Counted from the stretch's first letter, positions 1 through 8,725 are shown. The stretch is 57,331 nt of DNA from Nitrosomonas sp. (GCA_021774075.1 JAJFJK010000141.1:1-57331), one strand, 5' to 3'. The notes: generated from the letters alone by a model not told the origin. Numbers and translations are program-made.

Positions 1-53
1 GAAATCAAGACAAAGAAGACGCTCATTATGATCAGCTCAAGTTAGGTATGTGA
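1..53 (+). pseudogene. 3' end of an IS200/IS605-type transposase (tnpA), cut by the window edge
   Basis: Frame 3 from base 3 reads NQDKEDAHYDQLKLGM and stops at 51-53. This resembles the C-terminal tail of IS200/IS605 Y1 transposases, which usually end in a charged stretch after a YIRNQ-like motif. Only 16 codons are visible, so I cannot say whether the gene is intact to the left. The hairpins that follow fit the right end of such an element. Confidence 0.55.
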
Positions 54-135
54 GTCGGCGCCTTCAGGCGCTTCATATTTTTGCCCCTTTGAGGGGCTAA
101 CAAAGATAAACCCCCGGCTTTGCCGGGGGTAACTT
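54..135. repeat. Series of hairpins, probable right end of the IS200-type element
   Basis: Three short inverted repeats follow the transposase stop: gcgcc/ggcgc near 58-71, gcccc/ggggc near 83-98, and a strong acccccggc/gccgggggt stem at 110-130. Subterminal hairpins of this kind are recognised by Y1 transposases at IS200/IS605 ends. The last stem could also act as a transcription terminator ahead of the antitoxin gene. Confidence 0.5.
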
Positions 136-151
136 AATTTAGAAATTAATT

Positions 152-391
152 ATGTCGACAGCGAAGATTACCAGTAAAGGTCAGATTACCATCCCAAGAG
201 AGATTCGCACTTTGCTTGATCTCCAGAGTGGGGATAAGATTAATTTTATTATTGATGATTCCGGGCAAGTTAATTTTGTCCCTGTAACCAAAGATGTGGC
301 TACTTTAAAAGGTATTATCCCCAAACCGAGGATAGCAGTGAGTGTCAAGGATATGAAGGATACGATTAGAGCCAAAGGAAGCCAGACTTGA
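152..391 (+). CDS. vapB: AbrB/MazE-family antitoxin, VapB-like
   Basis: This 79-residue protein opens with STAKITSKGQITIPREIRT, the signature of the SpoVT-AbrB swapped-hairpin DNA-binding domain (about residues 3-48). The C-terminal 30 residues are basic and would wrap the toxin. Its TGA stop (389-391) overlaps the TTG start of the PIN toxin at 388, so the two are translationally coupled. In this class the antitoxin, alone or with toxin, represses its own promoter; no clear operator is visible here. The Shine-Dalgarno is weak. Family assignment is firm; the name vapB rests on the PIN partner. Confidence 0.85.
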   Translation: MSTAKITSKGQITIPREIRTLLDLQSGDKINFIIDDSGQVNFVPVTKDVATLKGIIPKPRIAVSVKDMKDTIRAKGSQT

Positions 392-786
392 AAGGTTTAG
401 ATACAAATGTTTTGGTGCGCTATATCGCGCAGGATGATCCCGTTCAAGCGGCGCAAGCCACTCAATATATTGAGATGCATTGCACTGCTGATAGTCCGTG
501 TATTATAGGCCAAATTGTTCTATGTGAATTGGCATGGGTGTTGGAAAGTAACTATAATCAGAGTCGTGATGATATTGTTTCGGTGATCGAACATCTATTG
601 CAAGTCGGCCAGTTAGAATTGATGGAACCAGAGATAGTTTGGCGAGCACTCAATGATTATAAAAACTCTAATGTTGACTTTCCAGACCATTTATTGGCAA
701 GAATCAATGAGGCAAGTGGTTGTACAGAAACAATGACATTTGACAAAAAAGTGTCAAAACAGCCTGGCTTTCAACTGTTGAGGTAA
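388..786 (+). CDS. vapC: PIN-domain ribonuclease toxin, VapC-like
   Basis: A 132-residue PIN protein. The first acidic residue lies in GLDTNVLVRYI, the second in LCELAWVLE, and later acidic residues in VDFPDHLLARI and TMTFDKKV, matching the metal-binding layout of VapC RNases, which cut tRNA or rRNA. The start is TTG at 388, embedded in the antitoxin stop (TTGA); the next in-frame ATG would remove much of the fold. Length is normal for the family. It should be neutralised by the AbrB-type protein just upstream. Confidence 0.85.
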   Translation: MKGLDTNVLVRYIAQDDPVQAAQATQYIEMHCTADSPCIIGQIVLCELAWVLESNYNQSRDDIVSVIEHLLQVGQLELMEPEIVWRALNDYKNSNVDFPDHLLARINEASGCTETMTFDKKVSKQPGFQLLR

Positions 787-983
787 ACCCAGAACTTCTG
801 ATCCTTATTTTTGCTAATTTTTTCGAACTCATTTCCGGTTATTTTGTGCACGCAAGTTGCAGTGTGTCAAATTTGTGCCAAACTGTTCCTGGAATACCAC
901 CATTTGAGGCTGGTTGACACTGGTTTTGTGCTTGGCAAGCATTGTGAGTGATTGATATTGTTAGAAATAGATTTTGTAATTGT

Positions 984-1030
984 GTCTCATAATCCCTTGG
1001 TCGTTGGTTCGAGTCCAACCAGACCCACCA
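984..1030 (+). pseudogene. 3' fragment of tRNA-Ile2 (CAU), probable attachment-site remnant
   Basis: The stretch contains the 3' half of a CAU anticodon loop (ctcataa), an intact T arm (gttgg ttcgagt ccaac), a 7-nt 3' acceptor strand and an encoded ACCA. The body resembles bacterial tRNA-Ile2 (ileX type). No 5' half with a matching acceptor or D arm lies upstream, so it is not a functional gene. Such 3' fragments are typically left where a prophage or island integrated into a tRNA gene. A reverse-strand reading frame over it is an artefact of the tRNA. Confidence 0.7.
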
Positions 1031-1037
1031 TAAAATA

Positions 1038-1070
1038 AGGAGGTTAGAGAAATTCTCTGGCCTCCTTTTC
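1038..1070 (+). terminator. Rho-independent terminator after the tRNA fragment
   Basis: The inverted repeat aggagg..agagaa / ttctct..cctcct is followed directly by ttttctttt. Its placement just after the tRNA 3' end suggests that the original tRNA terminator was kept together with the fragment. Confidence 0.7.
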
Positions 1071-1309
1071 TTTTGGTATGCCAGATTTGTGCCAATAAAG
1101 ACATTAGAGACCAGTTCGGCATGTTCCAAAAGCTGAGGTTTTGATATATGAGTGTAAGCCGCCGCGCTATTTGGTGCTAATTTACGCTTTATTTGGTACG
1201 GCCTTTACCGTTAAAAATTCTGAAATATTAGCTCGGAACGCGTCTGTCGTCCTTGCACGCCGCCAACAGTATAAATAATTGCAACAGCCTCCATCGTCAA
1301 ACCATTAAA

Positions 1310-1498
1310 TTACTTTCTCATATCCTGAATATCATTGACTGATATTATCATTTTACCTTTGATTGTCTTAGCAAGCTCGGCCATCTGATCATAATGCTCC
1401 AGGCCGAAGTTCACGCCACAACCCTCCGTGCCCCAATAAGGCGAGTCACAATAAAACAGGGCGTCAATGACGGAGTAAAAATGTGCCAACTGGTGCAA
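1310..1498 (-). pseudogene. Fragment of a D12-class DNA adenine methylase (Dam-like)
   Basis: The 62-codon piece reads DALFYCDSPYWGTEG and then KGKMIISVNDI, matching the region around the catalytic motif of phage-type Dam methylases, where DPPY is normal; here it is DSPY. The N-terminal AdoMet-binding motif and most of the C-terminus are absent. With the tRNA-Ile2 fragment nearby, it is best read as debris of an excised or decayed prophage. Confidence 0.75.
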
Positions 1499-1527
1499 TA
1501 TTCAGGCTAGCCATCCTTATCACAGCA

Positions 1528-3201
1528 TTAATCGGTAATCGCGCCGACACTGGCTGTGGAGACAAGTTTGGCGTATTTGGCCAAGACGCCCCGGTTATAG
1601 CGTGGGTCAGGTGCACGCCATGCAGCGCGGCGTTGCGCTAAAACATCATCAGTTACATTAAGCTGTAATAAACGTTGCTCAGCGTCAATGGTAATGAAAT
1701 CACCTTCTTGTACTAACGCGATGGTGCCGCCGACATAAGCCTCCGGCGCGACATGACCTACCACCATGCCGTAGGTGCCACCTGAAAAACGTCCATCGGT
1801 AATGAGACCTACTGAATCGCCCAGGCCTTCTCCGATCAGCGCAGAGGTGGGCGACAACATTTCACGCATACCAGGGCCGCCTTTGGGGCCTTCATATCGA
1901 ATCACGACCACATCTCCGGCTTGGATTTTATGTTCCAGAATGGCGGCCATACAGGTTTCTTCCGATTCAAAAACACGCGCCGGGCCGGTAATTTTAGGTT
2001 CTTTAATGCCGGAAATTTTCGCTACACAGCCTTCCGTCGACAGATTGCCTTTAAGAATGGCCAGATGTCCCTGCGCATACATTGGATTGTCCCACTGACG
2101 GATGACATTTTGATCCGCACGCGGTGTATCTGGGATATCTGCCAATACTTCTGCAATAGTCTGTCCGCTGATTGTTATGCAGTCAGCGTGTAACAGTCCG
2201 TGATTCAATAACATTTTCATGACCTGCGGAATGCCGCCGACTTGATGTAAGTCCGCGGTCACATAGCGTCCGGAAGGCTTTAAATCACATATTACCGGCA
2301 CTCTGCCACGTATTTCTTCAAAATCATCTATGCTCAGATCAACTTCTGCGGCATGTGTGATGGCCAGTAAATGTAATACCGCATTCGTCGAACCACCTAC
2401 CGCCATAATTACAGCAATGGCGTTTTCAACTGATTTGCGGGTAATAATATCGCGCGGTAGGATTTGCTTTTTGATGGCATTCACCAACACTTCAGCGGAT
2501 TGTCCTGCGCTAACCAGTTTTTCTTCATCCTCTGCAGACATGGTGGAAGAATAGGGCAGGCTCATACCCATAGCTTCAAAAGCGGATGACATGGTGTTGG
2601 CGGTAAACATGCCGCCACAAGAACCTGCGCCGGGACAGGCGTGTCGTTCTACCTGTAATAATTCTTCGTCATCTATTTTTTTGGCGCTGTGTTGGCCGAC
2701 AGCTTCAAAGGCGCTGACAATGGTTAAGTCTTGGCCTTTATAATGTCCTGGCTTAATGGTACCGCCATAAACGAATATTGCCGGAACATTCATGCGTGCG
2801 ATGGCAATCATTGCGCCCGGCATGTTTTTGTCACAGCCACCAACGGTAATCACCCCATCCATGCTTTCCGCTTGCACACAGGTTTCAATAGAATCCGCAA
2901 TCACTTCACGCGAAACCAGTGAGTACTTCATGCCCTCGGTACCCATGGAAATGCCATCCGACACAGTGATGGTGCCAAACATTTGCGGCATGGCACCGGC
3001 TTGTTTTAACGCCTGTTCGGCGTTTAAAGAGAGCTCATTTAATCCCTTGTTACAAGGTGTGATTGTAGAATAACCATTCGCAACACCCACAATAGGTTTA
3101 ATAAAATCACCATCGTTAAAACCGACGGCGCGTAACATGGCGCGATTGGGTGCACGTTGGGGACCTTGGGTGATGGCTTGGCTGCGTTTATTGTCTGGCA
3201 T
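1528..3201 (-). CDS. ilvD: Dihydroxy-acid dehydratase
   Basis: The 557-residue protein dehydrates 2,3-dihydroxy-isovalerate and 2,3-dihydroxy-methylvalerate to the 2-oxo acids in the cytosolic valine/isoleucine (and pantothenate) pathway. IlvD/Edd hallmarks are present: TPCNKGLN near residue 50, GGCDKNMPG near 120 and [16 protein letters not shown] near 190, which supply the Fe-S cluster cysteines, and the C-terminal [11 protein letters not shown] block. The start at 3201 is preceded by AGGAG five bases upstream. It diverges from lgt with about 100 bp between the starts. It is full length and shows no damage. Confidence 0.97.
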   Translation of the reverse strand: MPDNKRSQAITQGPQRAPNRAMLRAVGFNDGDFIKPIVGVANGYSTITPCNKGLNELSLNAEQALKQAGAMPQMFGTITVSDGISMGTEGMKYSLVSREVIADSIETCVQAESMDGVITVGGCDKNMPGAMIAIARMNVPAIFVYGGTIKPGHYKGQDLTIVSAFEAVGQHSAKKIDDEELLQVERHACPGAGSCGGMFTANTMSSAFEAMGMSLPYSSTMSAEDEEKLVSAGQSAEVLVNAIKKQILPRDIITRKSVENAIAVIMAVGGSTNAVLHLLAITHAAEVDLSIDDFEEIRGRVPVICDLKPSGRYVTADLHQVGGIPQVMKMLLNHGLLHADCITISGQTIAEVLADIPDTPRADQNVIRQWDNPMYAQGHLAILKGNLSTEGCVAKISGIKEPKITGPARVFESEETCMAAILEHKIQAGDVVVIRYEGPKGGPGMREMLSPTSALIGEGLGDSVGLITDGRFSGGTYGMVVGHVAPEAYVGGTIALVQEGDFITIDAEQRLLQLNVTDDVLAQRRAAWRAPDPRYNRGVLAKYAKLVSTASVGAITD

Positions 3202-3303
3202 GCTTGCTCCTGAAATGATGTAAATACAATATATGCAGGCGTTCTGTCATTGCGAACGCACATTGCTATAATGTGCATTTTACCGTAAATAAGGTTAAAA
3301 CCC
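3202..3303. promoter_or_regulatory. Divergent promoter region between ilvD and lgt
   Basis: The 102-bp gap must hold promoters for both genes. A TATAAT hexamer at 3267-3272 faces lgt, and a tatatt-like hexamer faces ilvD near 3228-3233. Neither has a convincing -35 box at ideal spacing, so exact start sites are uncertain. No attenuator leader peptide is visible for ilvD. Confidence 0.4.
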
Positions 3304-4149
3304 ATGCTCGTTCATCCTCAGATTGATCCCGTCGCACTTTCAGTAGGTCCATTGTCAGTTCATTGGTATGGGTTAATGTATCTAATTGGTTTCGTGCTGT
3401 TCATTCTGTTGGGGCGCTACCGTATCAAGCGCAATCCGCAATCGGGATTCACCAATGACATGTTGGATGATGCCCTGTTTTATGGCATGTTGGGCGTGAT
3501 ACTGGGTGGTCGGCTGGGGCATGTGTTGTTCTATCAGTTCGGCTACTATGTTGAAAACCCGCACCTCATTCTTGCCATCTGGGAAGGCGGTATGTCTTTT
3601 CATGGCGGTTTTCTCGGCGTATTTTGTTCCATGTTATTGCTGGCGCGTAAATATAAATTACATTGGCTGGCTGTCACCGATTTTATAGTGCCGTTAGTGC
3701 CATTAGGGCTTGGTGCCGGGCGCATAGGTAATTTTATAAACGCCGAATTATGGGGGCGTCCAACCGATGTTTCATGGGGCATGGTGTTTCCTTATGTGGA
3801 TGAACTGCCGCGTCATCCCTCCCAGCTCTATCAATTCGCGCTCGAAGGCGTTGTGCTGTTTCTACTGGTTTGGGTTTATTCAGCCAAGCCACGCGCAATG
3901 GGTGCAGTTACCGGCATGTTTATGATTGGTTATGGTGTGTTACGCTCATTTGCGGAATTTTTCCGCGAGCCGGAAGATGGCTTCATGGGTATTGCTACGC
4001 TAGGTATGACCATGGGGCAATGGCTCTCATTACCGATGATTTTGGCGGGTATTACCGCAATTGTTTGGGCAAATAACAGACCGGTCAAGCAGGAGAAATC
4101 AGCCAAACAAGTAAAAATAAAAAGGCCAAAAAGTCCAAAGAAGCAGTGA
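3304..4149 (+). CDS. lgt: Prolipoprotein diacylglyceryl transferase
   Basis: This inner-membrane enzyme of 281 residues transfers diacylglyceryl from phosphatidylglycerol to the lipobox cysteine of prolipoproteins, the first step of lipoprotein maturation. Family blocks are clear: [11 protein letters not shown] near residue 20, [21 protein letters not shown], the Lgt signature [17 protein letters not shown] near 140, and RHPSQLYQ. About seven membrane segments are expected. The last 25 residues form an unusually basic Lys-rich tail. The start at 3304 fits the conserved N-terminus [12 protein letters not shown]. The acidic lipoprotein at 11114-11437 is a plausible client. Confidence 0.97.
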   Translation: MLVHPQIDPVALSVGPLSVHWYGLMYLIGFVLFILLGRYRIKRNPQSGFTNDMLDDALFYGMLGVILGGRLGHVLFYQFGYYVENPHLILAIWEGGMSFHGGFLGVFCSMLLLARKYKLHWLAVTDFIVPLVPLGLGAGRIGNFINAELWGRPTDVSWGMVFPYVDELPRHPSQLYQFALEGVVLFLLVWVYSAKPRAMGAVTGMFMIGYGVLRSFAEFFREPEDGFMGIATLGMTMGQWLSLPMILAGITAIVWANNRPVKQEKSAKQVKIKRPKSPKKQ

Positions 4150-4200
4150 AGCCATATTATCTTTGGTTAATTCAGTTTCTATTACAATTGCAAAATAAAC

Positions 4201-4223
4201 CGTATATACTGTTAATATATACG
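4201..4223. promoter_or_regulatory. Palindrome upstream of the second vapBC, likely autoregulatory operator
   Basis: The perfect repeat cgtatata/tatatacg (4201-4208 and 4216-4223) has a 7-bp spacer and lies 15 bp before the antitoxin ATG, with ggagg in between. Toxin-antitoxin operons of this class are normally repressed by the complex binding such a palindrome. The operator role is inferred from position. Confidence 0.6.
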
Positions 4224-4238
4224 TAATGGAGGTTTGCT

Positions 4239-4466
4239 ATGTTAACCAAAGTTTTTCAGTCAGGTAATAGCCAAGCTGTTCGTTTGCCAAAAGAATTTCG
4301 TCTGAATGTTGCAGAAGTAGAGATTTTTAAACGCGGTGAAGAAATCATCATAAGACCAAAGCCACAAAATCTGTCTCAGGCATATCAACTTCTAACACAA
4401 ATGCCAGAAGACTTCATGCAGGATGGTCGTCATGATGAGCCGCCTCAGAACAGAGAAGCATTTTAA
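4239..4466 (+). CDS. vapB: AbrB/MazE-family antitoxin, VapB-like
   Basis: The 75-residue protein begins MLTKVFQSGNSQAVRLPKEF, the typical start of VapB antitoxins with an AbrB-type fold, followed by the strand pair VEIFKRGEEIIIRP. The C-terminal tail from about residue 50 is polar and probably binds the toxin. A GGAGG ribosome site lies seven bases upstream. The stop overlaps the toxin start as TAATG at 4464-4468. It is distinct in sequence from the antitoxin at 152-391, so cross-neutralisation is not expected. Confidence 0.9.
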   Translation: MLTKVFQSGNSQAVRLPKEFRLNVAEVEIFKRGEEIIIRPKPQNLSQAYQLLTQMPEDFMQDGRHDEPPQNREAF

Positions 4467-4867
4467 TGCTGCGATATATTTTAGATACTGATATTTGTAT
4501 CTATATTGCTAAGCAAAAACCACCTGAAGTGTTTGAAAGGTTTTCCGTTTTGCAAGTGGGCGCAGTCGGCATGTCATTGGTTACCTATGGTGAATTGTTG
4601 TATGGGGCGTGTCGGAGTCAGGAACCGGAAAAAGCAAATAACATCCTGGCTGAATTGGTGGTATTAATACCCGTGCAGCCTATAGAAGCGGTTGTGGCAA
4701 AATATTATGCTGAAATCAGAGCAGATTTATTCGCAAAAGGTTTGCCTATTGGTAATAACGATCTTTGGATAGCTGCTCACACATGTGCTTTAAACAAAAC
4801 ACTTGTCACCAATAACTTGAAAGAGTTTACGAGAGTGCAAGGTTTAACGGTTGAGAACTGGTGTTAG
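4466..4867 (+). CDS. vapC: PIN-domain ribonuclease toxin, VapC
   Basis: A 133-residue PIN domain with all expected acidic positions: LDTDICIYI (residues 6-14), GELLYG near 46, and NNDLWIAAH near 97, followed by VTNNLKEF. This matches the VapC group that cleaves tRNA anticodon loops or the 23S sarcin-ricin loop; the target here is unknown. It is coupled to vapB by a one-base overlap. Its TAG stop lies within the first bases of the palindromic element at 4865, so the insertion may have supplied or shifted the end of the gene. Confidence 0.9.
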   Translation: MLRYILDTDICIYIAKQKPPEVFERFSVLQVGAVGMSLVTYGELLYGACRSQEPEKANNILAELVVLIPVQPIEAVVAKYYAEIRADLFAKGLPIGNNDLWIAAHTCALNKTLVTNNLKEFTRVQGLTVENWC

Positions 4868-5131
4868 TACTCCTTCAACTTGATATTGACGGGTTCAGAG
4901 TTGCCCAGATGATTCAAGACAAGGCGTGGTCTGTAGCAAATGGCCAGCCATTTTCAAAGGCCACAACACCGTATTGGGTCATCTGGGCAGCTCCCTTCGG
5001 GCGATCCGGAAAGCACTTGCCCGCGGTGTTACGCCTCTTGAAAAGGGCTAGCCATTCCCAGCGAGACGCGCCTAGCGGTCAACCACTTTTCGGGTCGCTG
5101 AACCCGTCAATATCAAGTTGAAGGAGTACTA
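4865..5131. mobile_element. 267-bp palindromic MITE-like element
   Basis: The ends are inverted copies of about 30 bp: tagtactccttcaacttga.. at 4865 and ..tcaagttgaaggagtacta ending at 5131, continuing inward as tattgacgggttcag and its complement. The inside carries no credible gene, only a fortuitous reading frame. It sits between two convergent genes, at the vapC stop and 13 bp from the phoR stop. A solo end of the same sequence occurs at 14973-14992, which shows it is repeated in the genome. It is probably non-autonomous. Confidence 0.8.
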
Positions 5132-5144
5132 GATTGGTATTAGG

Positions 5145-6449
5145 TCAGTCACGGGAAATAACACGCTTGGCAGGGAACTGAATTCTGAATCTACTTCCTT
5201 TGCCGATTTTACTGGTGATTTTAAAGCGTGCCTGGTGGCGGCTTGAAATATGTTTGACAATGGCCAACCCGAGCCCGGTACCGCCGGTTTCTCTGGAACG
5301 GCTATTGTCAACGCGATAAAAGCGTTCTGTTAAGCGTGGAATATGTTCTGGCTCAATGCCAATGCCACTATCCTGTACGTAAAATATGCCGCGTTCACCT
5401 TGTTTTTCCCAATGAATGCTGATGTCCCCACCTTCAGGGGTGTAACGAATGGCATTGCTGACAAGATTGCTAAAAGCGCTACGCAATTCACTTTCACTGC
5501 CCAATAGTTGGCTTTCAGTGGCTATATCAAGTTTGATTTGATGACGCCCGCCACTTAAGGATTCTGCTTCATGTTGCAAATCACGCAGCATGTCGGCAAC
5601 ATCAATTTCTTTTTCTTCGATAATATTCTGATCATTTTCCAAACGCGACAATGTTAGTAGATCTTCAACCAAATTCTGCATACGTATGGCTTGTTCAGTC
5701 ATTAATGCTAATGCGCGTTTGTTAATTTCAGAATCATTATTATTTTCATCAGACATTGTTTCAAGAAAGCCACCGATGACGGTTAATGGTGTGCGCAATT
5801 CATGTGAAACGTTGGCGATAAAGTCTCGTCGCATGGTTTCAAGTCGCTCGAAACGTGTAATATCACGGCTAATGAGTAATTTTTGTTTATACCCATAAGG
5901 CACTAACTGTAGCATTAGAATCAGTTGATGATAGTGTGCTTGTTTGAGTATTAGTGGCTTACTATATTTACGTGCGGCCAGATATTCAACAAAGGGTATT
6001 TGTCTGACCAAGTGAATAATTTGCTGACCAGCGTCAAGATCTTGTTTGATTCCCAAATGATGTTCGGCAATTGGGTTACACCATTCAATACGATTTGTTT
6101 CATCCAGAATCACAATGCCATCAGGCATGGCGGATGTTGCACGCTGCATACGTTCCAGCGCCAAACTTAATTGTTGCTGACTGTGGCTGTGTGTGCGCAC
6201 ATAACGTGCCAAATAAGCAAAAACATCATCCCAATTGCCTGAGCCTTCAGGGATGCTGGCAGATGTATGGTCGGAATGTTGTAGCCATTGCTCGAGTTTC
6301 ACCATATGTCGGATATGATGAATCACAGACCATAACAGCATGGTACTAAAAAATAACAGTGCATTGACGGCACCAAAAACTGCCCATAACACTGCGGTGA
6401 AGAGGGTAAGGGAAAGAAGCCCTATACAACGGTGCCAGAATCCAGTCAC
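5145..6449 (-). CDS. phoR: Phosphate-regulon-type sensor histidine kinase
   Basis: A 434-residue membrane kinase. Two N-terminal hydrophobic segments (about residues 8-45) are followed by a short linker, a PAS domain (from MPDGIVILDE, about 110-200), HisKA with the phospho-acceptor in FIANVSHELRTPL near 220, and HATPase_c with NLVSNAIRYTP, DSGIGI and GTGLGLAIVKHI. The lack of a periplasmic sensor domain and the PAS module are typical of PhoR, which senses phosphate through the Pst/PhoU complex. It lies downstream of phoB on the same strand, but 248 bp away because of an inserted repeat. Confidence 0.92.
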   Translation of the reverse strand: MTGFWHRCIGLLSLTLFTAVLWAVFGAVNALLFFSTMLLWSVIHHIRHMVKLEQWLQHSDHTSASIPEGSGNWDDVFAYLARYVRTHSHSQQQLSLALERMQRATSAMPDGIVILDETNRIEWCNPIAEHHLGIKQDLDAGQQIIHLVRQIPFVEYLAARKYSKPLILKQAHYHQLILMLQLVPYGYKQKLLISRDITRFERLETMRRDFIANVSHELRTPLTVIGGFLETMSDENNNDSEINKRALALMTEQAIRMQNLVEDLLTLSRLENDQNIIEEKEIDVADMLRDLQHEAESLSGGRHQIKLDIATESQLLGSESELRSAFSNLVSNAIRYTPEGGDISIHWEKQGERGIFYVQDSGIGIEPEHIPRLTERFYRVDNSRSRETGGTGLGLAIVKHISSRHQARFKITSKIGKGSRFRIQFPAKRVISRD

Positions 6450-6507
6450 TTAAATAACCCTACGGAAAGATATTAATCAGAATAAAAAATTAAGTTATTT
6501 AGAGAAA

Positions 6508-6655
6508 AGGGCACTTCTAAAAATCCAGATTTCATCCCAACTGCTGCGTTGCGAAAAAAATTTCTTGCTGTCATATCAACCCTATGCTGCACTGCAAAAT
6601 TTTCCCGCGCCTTGCATTTCATTTGGGCGAACTCCGAATTTTTAGAAGCGCCCTT
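6508..6655. repeat. Palindromic repeat element between phoB and phoR
   Basis: The ends are imperfect inverted copies: agggcacttctaaaaat at 6508 and atttttagaagcgccctt ending at 6655, both flanked by ttaagttattta-like sequence that could be a target duplication. It is about 148 bp with no coding potential. A solo end of the same type lies at 49676-49698. The element splits what would normally be a tight phoB-phoR operon. Confidence 0.75.
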
Positions 6656-6697
6656 AAGTTATTTAAAGCAAAGGTAATGCGCATACGCATTATTATG

Positions 6698-7432
6698 TCA
6701 TTGATCAGTTGATTTTGTGTGAATAATGGGTTGCTGATTGGTTGCACGCCCTGCAGAAAGGCGATAACCGGAACCTCTAACCGTTTGTATCAGGTCGTCT
6801 TTGCCGACGGATTGCAGTGCTTTGCGCAGCCTTCGTATATGCACATCGACAGTACGCTCTTCGACAAAAACATGGTCGCCCCAGACCCGGTCCAGTAATT
6901 GTCCGCGTGAATAAACACGCTCAGTATGTGTCATCATAAAATGCAACAAACGAAATTCGGTGGGCCCCAGTTCAATTTCGTGACGCTCAACGGTTACGCG
7001 ATGATTGACCGGATCTAATTGTAATGCATCAATGAAAACCACCTCGTCAGAAGACTCCGGGGAACGACGGCGCAACACCGCATTGATACGCGCAATCAAC
7101 TCGCGTGGCGAGAAGGGCTTAGTGATATAGTCGTCAGCACCCACTTCAAGGCCTTTAACCTTGTCATTTTCTTCAGTGCGTGCTGTTAGCATTATGATGG
7201 GGATTAATTTTGTACGCTTATCTTTGCGCAGGATATGCGCAAACTCAATGCCGCTCATATTGGGTAACATCCAATCCAGCAACACCAAATCAGGCAATGC
7301 CTCATTCACAAGCGCCATGGCCTTTTCTGCATTCTCCGCGTACACTGTTTCATAGTCAGCTTTCTGAAGATTGTAAGTAATCATCTCCCGAATGGCTGGC
7401 TCATCTTCAACAATCAGTATTTTTGCGGTCAT
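6698..7432 (-). CDS. phoB: Phosphate-regulon-type response regulator
   Basis: A 244-residue OmpR-class regulator. The receiver (1-120) has the acidic pocket EDE near 9-11, the phospho-acceptor Asp in LLDWMLPNMSG near 54, the conserved Thr in MLTART near 83 and KPFSPREL near 106. The winged-helix domain (about 135-230) has the PhoB-like LGPTEFRLLHFMM and ERTVDVHIRRLRKAL. It would activate pho-box promoters when phosphate is scarce. The last 15 residues are an extra tail beyond the usual ~229. PhoR follows downstream. Confidence 0.94.
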   Translation of the reverse strand: MTAKILIVEDEPAIREMITYNLQKADYETVYAENAEKAMALVNEALPDLVLLDWMLPNMSGIEFAHILRKDKRTKLIPIIMLTARTEENDKVKGLEVGADDYITKPFSPRELIARINAVLRRRSPESSDEVVFIDALQLDPVNHRVTVERHEIELGPTEFRLLHFMMTHTERVYSRGQLLDRVWGDHVFVEERTVDVHIRRLRKALQSVGKDDLIQTVRGSGYRLSAGRATNQQPIIHTKSTDQ

Positions 7433-7535
7433 GAATAATTTCCCATTGTTTTGATATCTATCGTATTATTTCGCTGCAATTTGCTATCAATTCGTTTATC
7501 CATTACCCTTCGTCGATTTGCCCCAAAAATATCTC

Positions 7536-7913
7536 ATGGCTGGTTTAACAAAAGATACACCCAAACCCACAGAAATCAAATTACACCAGAAATCCAGGGT
7601 GTTGGATATTGCTTTTTCGGATGGAAAAACATTCCACTTCTCATGTGAGTTTTTACGCATTCATTCACCCTCAGCAGAAGTATGCGGTCATGGCCCGGGA
7701 CAGGAAGTGTTACAAACGGGTAAAAAAACCGTCAATATCAAACATATCGAACCCGTCGGCAACTATGCCATCCAGCTAAATTTTACAGATGGTCATAATA
7801 CAGGACTTTATTCCTGGGATTTACTCTATAACTATGGCCTTAATCAGGATAAAATGTGGCAACACTACTTGCAACGAATTGAAGCAGCGGGTGAAAGTAG
7901 AGAGCCCGCCTGA
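7536..7913 (+). CDS. DUF971 / gamma-butyrobetaine hydroxylase-like N-terminal domain protein
   Basis: A 125-residue protein whose body (about 12-105) is a DUF971 domain, related to the N-terminal zinc-binding domain of gamma-butyrobetaine hydroxylase: FSDGKTFHFSCEFLR, EVCGHG and GLYSWDLLYNYG are family blocks. I chose the ATG at 7536; a TTG at 7518 would add six residues without a better ribosome site. In many beta- and gammaproteobacteria this gene sits directly before ubiE, as here (77 bp apart). Its biochemical role is not established; the context hints at quinone or Fe-S metabolism. Confidence 0.9.
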   Translation: MAGLTKDTPKPTEIKLHQKSRVLDIAFSDGKTFHFSCEFLRIHSPSAEVCGHGPGQEVLQTGKKTVNIKHIEPVGNYAIQLNFTDGHNTGLYSWDLLYNYGLNQDKMWQHYLQRIEAAGESREPA

Positions 7914-7930
7914 AAAATGCATCGGCGGGC
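7904..7930 (+). terminator. GC hairpin at the 3' end of the DUF971 gene
   Basis: The stem gcccgcc/ggcgggc with a 13-nt loop overlaps the stop codon region. There is no clear T-run, so it may only attenuate transcription into ubiE or stabilise the mRNA. Confidence 0.35.
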
Positions 7931-7990
7931 GCAGCTTTGAAGAACCATTCTTGCAAATAATCACATCAATCATTCAATAAACAAACTACC

Positions 7991-8725
7991 ATGACTAAAA
8001 CCACTCATTTTGGCTACAACACCGTCCCCGAAACAGAAAAAGCAGGCAGGGTTGCCGATGTTTTCCACTCCGTTGCTGAAAAATACAACTTAATGAATGA
8101 TGTCATGTCCGTTGGCCTGCATCGTTTATGGAAACGTTTTGCGATTGAAAGCAGTGGTGTAAAAAACGGCGACAAGGTCTTGGACATCGCAGGCGGCACC
8201 GGCGACTTAAGCGCCTTGTTCTTGAAAAAAGTAGGCCAGGACGGAGAAGTGTGGCTAACCGACATTAATAACTCCATGCTATCAATCGGTCGTGACCGTC
8301 TAATTGATGAAAGCACACCCACCCCCGCAGCACAATGCGATGCGGAAAAATTGCCATTCCCGGACAATTATTTTAACTGTGTCAGCGTGGCATTTGGCCT
8401 CAGAAACATGACCCACAAAGATAACGCATTAAAAGAAATGCTACGCGTCATCAAACCCGGTGGATCTGTCATCGTGCTGGAATTCTCTAAAGTATGGGAG
8501 CCATTAAAACCCGTCTACGATACCTACTCATTTAAATTACTACCAGCCATGGGTAAAGTACTCGCCAATGACGCGGAAAGCTACAAATATTTAGCCGAAT
8601 CAATCCGTATGCATCCGGGCCAGGAAGAATTGAAAGAAATGATGGAACAAGTCGGTTTTGAGCGTGTGGAATATTTCAATATGACAGCGGGGATTGTTGC
8701 ACTGCATCGGGGGTATAAGTTTTAG
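7991..8725 (+). CDS. ubiE: Ubiquinone/menaquinone C-methyltransferase
   Basis: A 244-residue SAM-dependent methyltransferase. It methylates 2-polyprenyl-6-methoxybenzoquinol (ubiquinone) and, where present, demethylmenaquinol. Hallmarks are the N-terminal [18 protein letters not shown] (UbiE signature 1), the SAM motif [12 protein letters not shown] near residue 70, and the second signature region [20 protein letters not shown] near 130, followed by RVIKPGG. The sequence is complete and ends with HRGYKF, the usual C-terminus. It is probably cotranscribed with the DUF971 gene. Confidence 0.97.
   Translation: MTKTTHFGYNTVPETEKAGRVADVFHSVAEKYNLMNDVMSVGLHRLWKRFAIESSGVKNGDKVLDIAGGTGDLSALFLKKVGQDGEVWLTDINNSMLSIGRDRLIDESTPTPAAQCDAEKLPFPDNYFNCVSVAFGLRNMTHKDNALKEMLRVIKPGGSVIVLEFSKVWEPLKPVYDTYSFKLLPAMGKVLANDAESYKYLAESIRMHPGQEELKEMMEQVGFERVEYFNMTAGIVALHRGYKF

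Noticed and set aside
839..1129. Reverse-strand 96-residue frame containing WVWLDSNQRPRDYE
   Set aside because: This peptide is the known artefact of translating the 3' end of a tRNA on the opposite strand; it overlaps the tRNA-Ile2 fragment.
4861..5121. 86-residue frame inside the 4865-5131 element
   Set aside because: It is contained in a palindromic MITE-like element, has no ribosome site and no family features.
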